A stretch of DNA of 5,028 nt from an uncultured Clostridia bacterium (lineage in GTDB: Bacteria > Bacillota > Clostridia > Christensenellales > UBA1242): the NCBI GenBank assembly GCA_947589655.1, contig CANQCE010000071.1, positions 1 through 5,028 on the forward strand, given 5' to 3'. Position numbers and translations under genes: made by a program. Below are positions 1 through 5,028 of the stretch, piece after piece. Under the pieces are notes generated by a model, which searched no databases, had not been told where the DNA came from, and saw only the letters and a program-made list of their open reading frames with translations. Position 1 is the first letter of the stretch. Every line of letters starts with the position of its first letter.

Positions 1-1583
1 ATGTAACGATAGAAAAATGTTAAAAGAATTGCCCTGATGTGCGCGCCATCTTGGTCGGCATCCGACAAAATTATCACTTTGTTATAGCGCAGCGTGGAAA
101 GGTCAAAATCCTCGCCAAAGCCAGTATCCAGTGCGGAGATGATTGTTCTAATTTCTTCGTTAGCCAAAACTTGGTCCACACGCTTTTTCTCGGCGTTCAA
201 AGGTTTTCCGCGAAGTGGCAAAATGGCCTGATATTTTCTGTCTCGCCCCTGCTTTGCAGAGCCGCCAGCGGAATCGCCTTCCACAATGAAAAGTTCGCTT
301 CTTGTTTTATCACGAGAGGTTGACGAGGCAAGTTTTCCAACCAAATTAAAGTTTTCCGCATTGTTTTTTGCACGTGTCAGTTCTTTTGCTTTTTTTGCAG
401 CCTGCCTAACTTTTGCAGCCTGAATTGCCTTGCTAACAATAACTTCTGCCATTTGAAAATTCTTTTTATCAGCAAGCAGTTTTCCAAGTTCTTGCAAGGT
501 CAAATTTTCAACCTCGGTTCTCGCCTCAGGGTTTCCAAGTTTTGTTTTGGTCTGCCCCTCAAACTGCACATTGTTCATCTTTAAATTGATAACTGTAACA
601 AGGCCTTCACGAAAATCTTCACCAAGCAAATTTTGTTCCTTTTCTTTTAAAAGATTGTTTGCGCGTGCATAGTCATTGAACGCCTTTGTAAAAGCACTCT
701 TAAAGCCAATTTCGTGCATGCCACCTTCGGTTGTTGGGATGTTGTTCACATATGAAAAGGTGTTTTCCGTGTAAGAATCGGTGGAGATAAAACTCACTTC
801 CAAATCTATAATTTTGCTTTGCGCGTGAAAGAACATTGGGTTTTTGAAAAGTGCGATTTTGCCTTCAACAAGATAGTTCACAAAGTCAACCGTGCCGCCC
901 TCGTAATGAAACTGATTTTTGTCTTTTGTAATTTCGCTTTCAACAATAATTTTAAGCCCTTTGTTCAAAAAGGCAAGTTCTCTTGCACGATTTGCAATGG
1001 TATCGTAAGAAAAAGATTGTTTGCCAAAAACGCGGTCGTCTGGCAAAAATGTAACGCAAGTGCCAGTGGTTTTGCTTGTGCCAATTTCTTTAAGTGGGGC
1101 AACTGGAATTCCACTGTGAACCTTGCCTTTTTCATCTTCATAAGAATGAAATTCAATAAAATATTGCTTTCCGCCCTTGTTGACGGTCACTTTGCACCAA
1201 CGCGAAAGTGCATTTGTAACAGATGCACCCACACCATGCAAGCCGCCAGAAAATTTGTAGTTATCCGTGTTGAACTTTCCGCCTGCGTGCAAAGTTGTGT
1301 AAACCACCTCCACGCCGCTTTTGTGAAGCGTTGGATGCATGTCCACAGGAATTCCTCGCCCATTATCTTCAACCGTGGCACTGCCGTCTTTGTGCAAAGT
1401 TATATGAATGGTGTCGCCATGCCCATTGGCAATCTCGTCAATGGCGTTGTCCACAATTTCCCACAAAATATGGTGATATCCACGCGAACTTGTTGTGCCA
1501 ATATACATGCCGGGTCTCAAACGAACTGCGTCCAACCCATCCAGCACCACAATGTCTTTTGATTTGTATTCTTTTTCTGCCAT
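1..1583 (-). CDS. parE: Type IIA DNA topoisomerase B subunit (ATPase), probably topoisomerase IV ParE; 3' end outside window
   Basis: This subunit binds ATP and, with a ParC/GyrA partner, passes one DNA duplex through another to decatenate or supercoil the chromosome. About 527 codons are visible. Against a usual length of roughly 640, about 120 C-terminal residues lie beyond the left edge. The GHKL ATPase domain has RPGMYIG (23-29), EIVDNAIDE with catalytic Glu42 and Mg-binding Asn46, DNGRGIP (73-79), and the lid motif GGLHGVGAS (113-121). The QTK loop lysine is K346 (QTKTKLG, 344-350). The TOPRIM domain has EGDSAGG (435-441, catalytic E435) and DADQD (508-512, metal-binding D508/D510/D512). 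All catalytic residues are present. The start ATG has a GAGGG site 5 nt upstream. ParE is preferred over GyrB because LLKEKxxNL, FSYVNN and the RAFN-YAR-like segment (KAFNDYAR) match Firmicutes ParE as I recall it. QTKTKLG and DFREGL also occur in GyrB, so the paralogue call is about 65% sure while the family is near certain. It is divergent from murG. Confidence 0.95.
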   Translation of the reverse strand, partial: MAEKEYKSKDIVVLDGLDAVRLRPGMYIGTTSSRGYHHILWEIVDNAIDEIANGHGDTIHITLHKDGSATVEDNGRGIPVDMHPTLHKSGVEVVYTTLHAGGKFNTDNYKFSGGLHGVGASVTNALSRWCKVTVNKGGKQYFIEFHSYEDEKGKVHSGIPVAPLKEIGTSKTTGTCVTFLPDDRVFGKQSFSYDTIANRARELAFLNKGLKIIVESEITKDKNQFHYEGGTVDFVNYLVEGKIALFKNPMFFHAQSKIIDLEVSFISTDSYTENTFSYVNNIPTTEGGMHEIGFKSAFTKAFNDYARANNLLKEKEQNLLGEDFREGLVTVINLKMNNVQFEGQTKTKLGNPEARTEVENLTLQELGKLLADKKNFQMAEVIVSKAIQAAKVRQAAKKAKELTRAKNNAENFNLVGKLASSTSRDKTRSELFIVEGDSAGGSAKQGRDRKYQAILPLRGKPLNAEKKRVDQVLANEEIRTIISALDTGFGEDFDLSTLRYNKVIILSDADQDGAHIRAILLTFFYRY

Positions 1584-1588
1584 AAAAA

Positions 1589-1593
1589 CCCTC
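1589..1593 (-). promoter_or_regulatory. Ribosome binding site of the topoisomerase gene
   Basis: On the minus strand this reads GAGGG, 5 nt before the ATG at 1583-1581. It supports that ATG as the start. The encoded protein then begins about 15 residues before the conserved LDGLDAVRLRPGMYIG block, as is usual for the family. Confidence 0.75.
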
Positions 1594-1614
1594 AAAAAAA
1601 TAATTTCTGTTGTT

Positions 1615-1623
1615 ATTATAACA
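1615..1623 (-). promoter_or_regulatory. Extended -10 promoter element of the topoisomerase gene
   Basis: The minus strand reads TGTTATAAT, a perfect consensus -10 hexamer (TATAAT) preceded by the extended-10 TG. No good -35 box sits 17 nt upstream, only a T-tract. That is tolerable because an extended -10 can replace the -35 contact. Transcription would start near 1608, giving a leader of about 25 nt that contains the GAGGG site. Confidence 0.65.
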
Positions 1624-1686
1624 CAAAACAAAAATTAAAAAAAACAAAAATCAAAACATAATTGGTTTTTTGAAAACAAAATTTAT

Positions 1687-1700
1687 TGCATAATTATGCA
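1687..1700. promoter_or_regulatory. Perfect 14-bp palindrome, candidate operator
   Basis: TGCATAATTATGCA equals its own reverse complement. It lies between the two divergent promoters of the topoisomerase and murG genes, about 65 bp upstream of the topoisomerase -10 and about 20 bp upstream of the candidate murG -35. Its form fits a binding site for a dimeric regulator, but AT-rich DNA makes such palindromes more likely by chance. No regulator is identified. Confidence 0.35.
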
Positions 1701-1720
1701 CGGTCTTGTATTTTTATTCT

Positions 1721-1749
1721 TTAAAAAATGCGTATAAACTTTTGATAAT
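1721..1749 (+). promoter_or_regulatory. Candidate sigma-A-type promoter of murG
   Basis: A -35-like TTAAAA (1721-1726, 4 of 6 consensus bases) is followed after 17 nt by GATAAT (1744-1749, 5 of 6). Transcription would begin near 1756, leaving a leader of about 20 nt with the murG ribosome binding site. A TATAAA at 1733-1738 is an alternative -10 but has no suitably spaced -35. Confidence 0.45.
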
Positions 1750-1765
1750 TTTTATAAAATAAAAT

Positions 1766-1770
1766 AGAGG
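1766..1770 (+). promoter_or_regulatory. Ribosome binding site of murG
   Basis: AGAGG lies 6 nt before the murG ATG at 1777. It fixes the start immediately before the conserved first beta strand and glycine loop of MurG. Confidence 0.7.
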
Positions 1771-1776
1771 TTTTGT

Positions 1777-2805
1777 ATGAAAAAAATTGTTTTATGTGGC
1801 GGCGGAACAGCTGGGCATGTGTATCCTGCTCTGGCAGTTGCCGAAGGATTGAAAGGTTTTGAAATTCATTATTTTGGTGGCAGCGGCATGGAAAAGGAAA
1901 TTTTAAAAAACTATCCAAACATCACCTATCACGAAATTCCAACCGTAAAACTTGAAAGACGGCTGACACCCAAAAATTTGCTTATTCCCCTCAAACTTTT
2001 AAAAGCCATCCACTTTACAAAAAGAGAGCTTAAAAGTTTGCAGCCCAACATTGTGTTTTCAAAAGGCGGATTTGTTTCCGTTCCAGTGGCAATAGGTGCA
2101 AAAAAATTGGGTATTCCTGTGATAAGCCACGAGAGCGATTTAAGTTTTGGCCTTGCCAATAAAATTATTTTGCGTTATTGCCAATGTATGTGCACCACTT
2201 TTGAAAAAACTGGAAAAGGAAATTCAAAGTGCGTTTACACTGGGCAGCCAATACGGCACAAAATTTTCGAAGGCAAAAAACAAGATTTTTTTAAGAACAA
2301 TTTGCCTGTTCTGCTTGTTTTAGGTGGAAGTTTGGGGGCAAAATTTTTGAACGATGTTACGCAAGAAAATTTGGATGAACTGACAAAAAAATTTAATGTA
2401 ATTCACATTTGTGGAAAGAAAAATTATAAAGAAATAAAACATAAAAATTATTTGCTTTTGCCTTTTGCTGAAAATATAGAAGACATTTTTGCCTCATGCG
2501 ACATTGTAGTTTCACGTGCAGGCAGCGGAGTTATAAACGAACTTTTGGCGCTTGAAAAACCCATGCTATTGCTGCCACTTTCAAAAAAAGCCAGCCGCGG
2601 CGACCAAATTGAAAATGCAAAATATTTTAAAGAAAAAGGCTATTGCGAAATGATGGAAGAAGAAGATTTTGATTTTCAAAAATTTAGCCAAAAACTTGAA
2701 AATTTGCAAAAAAATGCTTTAAAATTCAAAAAAAACATGAAAAATACTGCAAAAAACGATGCAGTTTTGCAAATTTGCAATTTAATTGAAAAATTTTCTA
2801 AATAA
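1777..2805 (+). CDS. murG: MurG, UDP-GlcNAc:lipid I N-acetylglucosaminyltransferase
   Basis: MurG transfers GlcNAc from UDP-GlcNAc to undecaprenyl-pyrophosphoryl-MurNAc-pentapeptide (lipid I), making lipid II on the cytoplasmic face of the membrane. The protein has 342 residues, close to the 355 of E. coli. It is a GT-B glycosyltransferase (GT28). The N-terminal domain has the glycine loop GGGTAGH (8-14, conserved His14), KGGFVSVP (96-103), and HESD...FGLANK (118-129), the Firmicutes-like form of the HEQN...GLANK motif. The C-terminal UDP-GlcNAc domain has TGQPIR (165-170), GGSLGAK (183-189), SRAGSGVINE (246-255, with E255 expected to bind the ribose) and PLSKKASRGDQ (267-277). No motif is missing. 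It has its own promoter and is flanked by a divergent topoisomerase gene and a convergent protease gene. It is therefore not in a division and cell wall (dcw) cluster, where murG commonly sits between ftsW and murB/ftsQ. Confidence 0.97.
   Translation: MKKIVLCGGGTAGHVYPALAVAEGLKGFEIHYFGGSGMEKEILKNYPNITYHEIPTVKLERRLTPKNLLIPLKLLKAIHFTKRELKSLQPNIVFSKGGFVSVPVAIGAKKLGIPVISHESDLSFGLANKIILRYCQCMCTTFEKTGKGNSKCVYTGQPIRHKIFEGKKQDFFKNNLPVLLVLGGSLGAKFLNDVTQENLDELTKKFNVIHICGKKNYKEIKHKNYLLLPFAENIEDIFASCDIVVSRAGSGVINELLALEKPMLLLPLSKKASRGDQIENAKYFKEKGYCEMMEEEDFDFQKFSQKLENLQKNALKFKKNMKNTAKNDAVLQICNLIEKFSK
2767..2780. repeat. Perfect 14-bp palindrome near the murG 3' end
   Basis: TTGCAAATTTGCAA equals its own reverse complement. 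It lies inside the last codons of murG, 18 bp before the end of the convergent protease gene. It could form only a weak AT-rich hairpin (5-bp arms, AATT loop). A role in ending transcription from either side is possible but unproven. Confidence 0.3.
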
Positions 2806-3940
2806 AGTTTTTCATGTTTGGCACGCCAAATCCTTCCAAATTTTTATCAAACCCCAAAGGCTGGCACAACCTTAAAAGAATATTTTTAATTTGTGCAGGA
2901 GTGGCATCTTTATATTTTTCAAGCATAAGGCAAACAAGTCCTGCAACCATTGGTGCCGCAACCGAGGTCCCACTCAAAGCGGTGTAACCACTTTTCAAAC
3001 CGCAAGATATTATATCCACACTTGGGGCAACAACATCTGGTTTAATTCTTCTAAAAGCAGGCCCACGCGAAGAAAAATCTGCTATCTCAAAATATTTTTT
3101 ATTGTAGGATGAGTTATCATAACGGTTATCATCAATGCCTCCAACCGTGATAATCTGCCCACTTGTGCCGGGAGATTTTATAGTTTGATATTCTGGCCCA
3201 CTGTTGCCAGCGGCTGCAACCACCACAACGCCATCTTTCCACAAAGCGTCAGCACCCAACATGATAGGGTCATTTGCACCAAGCGGCTCACTTCCAAAAC
3301 TCATGCAAACAACCTTAATTCCCACCTTCTTGTGATTATCATAAACCCACTCCATGGCATCCAAAATTTTGTTGGCATTGGCCTCCCCTTGTGCGTTAAG
3401 TGCTTTCAATGCAAAAATATCCGTTTTCGGCGCCACGCCAGAGTATCTAAAATTGCTCATCACGCCATTGCCAGAACAAACGCCGCTTACAAAAGTGCCG
3501 TGGCCATTATCGTCATACGCTCTTGCCTTGCCGTTTACAAAATCTTTGAAAAGTTTAATTCTGTTGCGCCCTATTAAAAAATCAAGGTGGTCACTTATGC
3601 CTGTGTCGATAAAAGCCACGCCAACCCCATTGCCATAAAGGTGCAACTTGTCGCAAGAAAGAATTTTTTTTGAAACATACATAAGGGCGCTGGCTGTTGC
3701 AATAGAAAAAATATAATCCACAAAAGTGAAGTTGGATAGCGCATAAATTTCTTTTTTTGAAGCCTTACATAAAAAAGTGTTTATGAATAAATATTCATTT
3801 AAGATATGTATTCCGCGCTTTTGCAAAATTTCTTTTGATTTATCAAAATCTTTACAAAACACAAAACACGGCCACAATTTCTCATTAGACAAAATTTCAA
3901 TCTGCTTTAAAAGTTTTGCATCTATTTTGTTAACGCTCAT
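2798..3940 (-). CDS. Subtilisin-family (S8) serine protease, AprX-like, predicted cytosolic
   Basis: This is an endopeptidase of the subtilase family, 380 residues long. The triad is complete: Asp112 (FIDTGIS), His147 (DDNGHGT) and Ser326 (SGTSVAAP), with oxyanion Asn246 (AAAGNSGP). Also present are MSFGS (213-217), FSSRGP (289-294) and KPDVVAPSV (300-308). Spacing and motifs resemble B. subtilis AprX as I remember it. Residues about 22-80 look like an inhibitor I9-type propeptide or chaperone domain (beta strand WPCFVF, then NEYLFINTFLCKASKKEIYAL), followed by the catalytic domain from about 100 to the end. There is no signal peptide or membrane segment, and nine cysteines are present, which fits the reducing cytoplasm. 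The ATG overlaps the stop of the upstream small gene (ATGA), with GAGAG 6 nt upstream, so translation is probably coupled. The 3' end overlaps convergent murG by 8 bp. The substrate is unknown. Confidence 0.95.
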   Translation of the reverse strand: MSVNKIDAKLLKQIEILSNEKLWPCFVFCKDFDKSKEILQKRGIHILNEYLFINTFLCKASKKEIYALSNFTFVDYIFSIATASALMYVSKKILSCDKLHLYGNGVGVAFIDTGISDHLDFLIGRNRIKLFKDFVNGKARAYDDNGHGTFVSGVCSGNGVMSNFRYSGVAPKTDIFALKALNAQGEANANKILDAMEWVYDNHKKVGIKVVCMSFGSEPLGANDPIMLGADALWKDGVVVVAAAGNSGPEYQTIKSPGTSGQIITVGGIDDNRYDNSSYNKKYFEIADFSSRGPAFRRIKPDVVAPSVDIISCGLKSGYTALSGTSVAAPMVAGLVCLMLEKYKDATPAQIKNILLRLCQPLGFDKNLEGFGVPNMKNFI

Positions 3941-4188
3941 CTTAAACTCTCAACAATTTTCAGCATGTTTTCGTAAGTTTCCTTTGGCAAATACAACTTC
4001 ACACGCTCTAAAGTGCTTTTCAAGCCCTCATAATCAAAAGTGCCGTTCTGTTTTTGTTTAAAAATTTCATTTTGCAGTTTTTGCATAAGTTCGTCATGCG
4101 AGCAATCTTTAAGTTCGTCATATGCCTGTGCCATGCTTTTTTGTCTGTTTGTATTTTCATCTTTTTTGCTAAATTCACTTATTTTCAT
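3937..4188 (-). CDS. Small helical protein of unknown function, coupled to the S8 protease
   Basis: I do not recognise this 83-residue protein. It is highly charged, rich in Lys, Glu and Gln, and appears almost entirely helical. Likely helices are about 13-28, 31-48, 52-67 and 69-82, with a helix break at the LPKET segment (67-71). It has one cysteine (C29), no signal peptide and no membrane segment, so it should be cytosolic. The start at 4188 was chosen because GGGG (within AAAGGGG) lies 5 nt upstream. An in-frame ATG at 4272 would add 28 residues, but that extension would cover the divergent promoter region and has no good ribosome site. The stop codon overlaps the protease ATG (ATGA), so the two proteins are probably made together. 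It could be an accessory or regulatory partner of the protease, which is inferred from position only. Confidence 0.75.
   Translation of the reverse strand: MKISEFSKKDENTNRQKSMAQAYDELKDCSHDELMQKLQNEIFKQKQNGTFDYEGLKSTLERVKLYLPKETYENMLKIVESLR
3947..3951 (-). promoter_or_regulatory. Ribosome binding site of the S8 protease gene
   Basis: The minus strand reads GAGAG, 6 nt before the protease ATG (3940-3938). It lies inside the last codons of the upstream small gene, consistent with termination-reinitiation at the ATGA overlap. Confidence 0.5.
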
Positions 4189-4270
4189 TGTGGCCCCTTT
4201 TATGTAAACAATATATGAAAATAATTTAAAAAATTTACACGATAGTGCGTTGTCAAGCATATAAATAAAC
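4189..4270. promoter_or_regulatory. Short divergent intergenic region with candidate promoter elements
   Basis: These 82 AT-rich bp separate two divergent small genes. On the minus strand, TATATT (4215-4210) is a possible -10 with a leader of about 15 nt. TTGACA (4256-4251) matches the -35 consensus perfectly, but no -10 lies 16-18 nt from it. On the plus strand, TTTACA (4234-4239) and TATAAA (4260-4265) are 20 nt apart, longer than ideal. TATAAA lies only 5 nt before the ATG at 4271, so that transcript might be leaderless. Confidence 0.35.
4194..4200 (-). promoter_or_regulatory. Ribosome binding site deciding the start of the small helical protein
   Basis: The minus strand reads AAAGGGG, with GGGG 5 nt before the ATG at 4188-4186. 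It is the best ribosome site on the minus strand here and argues against the longer reading from 4272. Confidence 0.7.
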
Positions 4271-4642
4271 ATGGAAAATTTTAACCGTGCAGCCGCCTAC
4301 TATCCACAAGATTTAAAATTTCAAGAACCCTCCGCCCAACCGCCAGAGAACTCTTTTTCAGGCTTTCAACAAGATTTTTCTTATTTGAACAATCCAAATG
4401 CAAATCAAAATGCGGAAGAACTTCCCCCTAACGAAGCAAAAAACGAGCAAAAAAGTGGGTTAAACCTTGAAAATTTGATGAAATTAATGAGAAACTCTGC
4501 CGATTTGTCCACCTTGGCAAGCAGCGTTTTAAAAAATCAAAACCCAATGGTTGCACAAGCACTTTCTAAAATTGTGGCTCAAAAAAAACAAACCTCCACA
4601 AAAACAGTGACGTCTCGCACCGATTTTTTTGAAGAAGTATAG
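4271..4642 (+). CDS. Hypothetical 123-residue protein, disordered N-terminal half and helical C-terminal part
   Basis: I do not recognise this protein. Residues 1-62 are rich in Asn, Gln, Pro, Glu and aromatic residues (YYPQDLKFQEP, FSGFQQDFSYLNN) and are probably disordered. Residues about 63-106 form an amphipathic helical stretch of Leu, Met, Ala and Ser (LENLMKLM, DLSTLASSVL, MVAQALSKIV). A polar Thr/Ser-rich tail ends in DFFEEV. There is no signal peptide, cysteine or transmembrane segment. The start is the first ATG after an in-frame stop (TAA at 4262-4264). The next in-frame Met is residue 70, so the start is well constrained. No Shine-Dalgarno sequence is visible before it, unlike murG, the topoisomerase and the ABC gene, so leaderless or weak initiation is possible. 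It is divergent from the small gene and protease unit. Codon use matches its neighbours, which supports real coding. Confidence 0.7.
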   Translation: MENFNRAAAYYPQDLKFQEPSAQPPENSFSGFQQDFSYLNNPNANQNAEELPPNEAKNEQKSGLNLENLMKLMRNSADLSTLASSVLKNQNPMVAQALSKIVAQKKQTSTKTVTSRTDFFEEV

Positions 4643-4733
4643 CCTTCATCTTTAAGACCATGACGCTTTTTTTGCAAATCATTTTTATTTTTTTTGAAAA
4701 TATGATAACATATAGTTAATTGGAGATAAAAAT
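4643..4733. other. AT-rich intergenic gap before the ABC ATPase gene
   Basis: The 91-bp gap has long T-tracts (around 4667-4673 and 4688-4695) but no GC-rich hairpin to make a convincing intrinsic terminator for the upstream gene. A short inverted repeat, ATATG-ATAA-CATAT (4700-4713), precedes the ribosome site. TTGAAA (4694-4699) and TTAATT (4716-4721), 16 nt apart, are a weak promoter candidate for the ABC gene. Confidence 0.3.
4722..4725 (+). promoter_or_regulatory. Ribosome binding site of the ABC ATPase gene
   Basis: GGAG lies 8 nt before the ATG at 4734 and supports that start. The first beta strand of the nucleotide-binding domain (LSIKNLNLKY) follows immediately, as expected. Confidence 0.7.
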
Positions 4734-5028
4734 ATGTTGTCTATAAAAAATTTGAACCTTAAATACACAAAAGAATTTTATGCTCTGGAAGATATCAGTT
4801 TGGATGTTGCCGTTGGCGAAAGTGTGGCGTTTGTTGGCGAAAACAACAGCGGCAAAACAACGCTTTTGCGTGTTATCGCAAAATTGGAAGATGCCGACAG
4901 CGGCGAAGTGTATATCAACAAAATTCCACTGAAAAAAATTGACTTTAAAACTGATTTAAGTGTTGGATATGTGCCATATTGCCCTGTTTTTTTGGAAAAC
5001 AAAACAGTTTACGAAAATTTTAGATACA
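4734..5028 (+). CDS. ABC-type ATPase, N-terminal 98 residues; 3' end outside window
   Basis: This is the nucleotide-binding subunit or domain of an ABC system, which hydrolyses ATP to drive transport or another mechanical process. Visible parts are the antiparallel beta start (LSIKNLNLKYTKEFYALEDISLDV, given here only as residues 2-25, with aromatic Y11/F15/Y16 candidates for the A-loop), the Walker A P-loop GENNSGKTT (35-43, Lys41 and Thr42), and the DADSGEVYIN segment (53-62). The region where the Q-loop glutamine is expected reads GYVPYCP (78-84), with Tyr82 in place of the usual Gln. The signature motif, Walker B and H-loop lie beyond the right edge. The visible part lacks transmembrane segments, so a membrane partner would be separate or downstream. 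The substrate and transporter class cannot be told from this fragment. Confidence 0.9.
   Translation, partial: MLSIKNLNLKYTKEFYALEDISLDVAVGESVAFVGENNSGKTTLLRVIAKLEDADSGEVYINKIPLKKIDFKTDLSVGYVPYCPVFLENKTVYENFRY

Noticed and set aside
39..323. A 94-codon plus-strand open frame at the left edge
   Set aside because: It is antisense to the TOPRIM region of the topoisomerase gene and shows no family motif.
819..1562. A 247-codon plus-strand open frame antisense to the topoisomerase gene
   Set aside because: It lies fully opposite strongly conserved GyrB/ParE coding sequence, has no recognisable domain and a Cys/His/Asn/Phe-rich composition typical of antisense frames.
1641..1680. Possible hairpin formed by CAAAAC and GTTTTTTG
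   Set aside because: The arms are imperfect and entirely A/T apart from one or two pairs, so stability would be negligible.
3185..3638. Two overlapping plus-strand open frames (3185-3577 and 3354-3638)
   Set aside because: Both are antisense to the S8 protease catalytic domain, which has an intact triad. They have no motif or supported start.
4189..4272. N-terminal extension of the small helical protein from the ATG at 4272
   Set aside because: The 28 added residues are unlike the rest, would overlap the ATG of the divergent gene by 2 bp and lack a good ribosome site, while AAAGGGG precedes the ATG at 4188.
4643..4700. Possible intrinsic terminator after the 123-residue gene
   Set aside because: T-tracts are present but no GC-rich stem precedes them. 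T-runs are common throughout this AT-rich window.
4778..5002. A 74-codon minus-strand open frame
   Set aside because: It is antisense to the ABC ATPase, whose Walker A motif and ribosome site are clear on the plus strand.
1..5028. CRISPR arrays, insertion sequences, tRNA/rRNA genes or riboswitches
   Set aside because: No regular repeats, terminal inverted repeats with a transposase, or recognisable structured RNA motifs were seen. Intergenic space is limited to three short gaps.

Overview
The window is an AT-rich bacterial chromosomal segment with compact gene spacing and strong A/T-ending codon use. It looks like a low-GC Firmicutes-type genome, probably an uncultured Clostridia-like lineage. 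The reasons are the MurG motifs (HESD, SKxASRGDQ), the ParE/GyrB motifs (DADQDGAHIRAIL) and the AprX-like subtilase, which resemble Firmicutes sequences as I remember them. No database search was possible, so the lineage is an inference.

Layout from left to right: (1) 1-1583, minus strand, the first ~527 residues of a type IIA topoisomerase B subunit, most likely ParE and possibly GyrB, cut by the left edge. (2) 1584-1776, a 193-bp divergent intergenic region with a promoter for each flanking gene and a perfect 14-bp palindrome. (3) 1777-2805, plus strand, complete murG. (4) 2798-3940, minus strand, a complete cytosolic AprX-like subtilisin-family (S8) serine protease whose 3' end overlaps the murG end by 8 bp. 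(5) 3937-4188, minus strand, a small helical protein of unknown function whose stop codon overlaps the protease start (ATGA). (6) 4189-4270, a short divergent region. (7) 4271-4642, plus strand, a 123-residue orphan protein with a disordered Asn/Gln/Pro-rich N-terminal half and a helical C-terminal part. (8) 4643-4733, an AT-rich gap. (9) 4734-5028, plus strand, the N-terminal 98 residues of an ABC-type ATPase, cut by the right edge.

The topoisomerase (chromosome decatenation or supercoiling) and MurG (lipid II synthesis) are housekeeping genes. The small helical protein and the protease form one translationally coupled two-gene unit, which is the most interesting arrangement here. The small protein could be a partner, adaptor or substrate of the protease, but only the gene coupling supports that. 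No mobile elements, CRISPR arrays, tRNA or rRNA genes were seen. The coding sequences inside the window appear intact.
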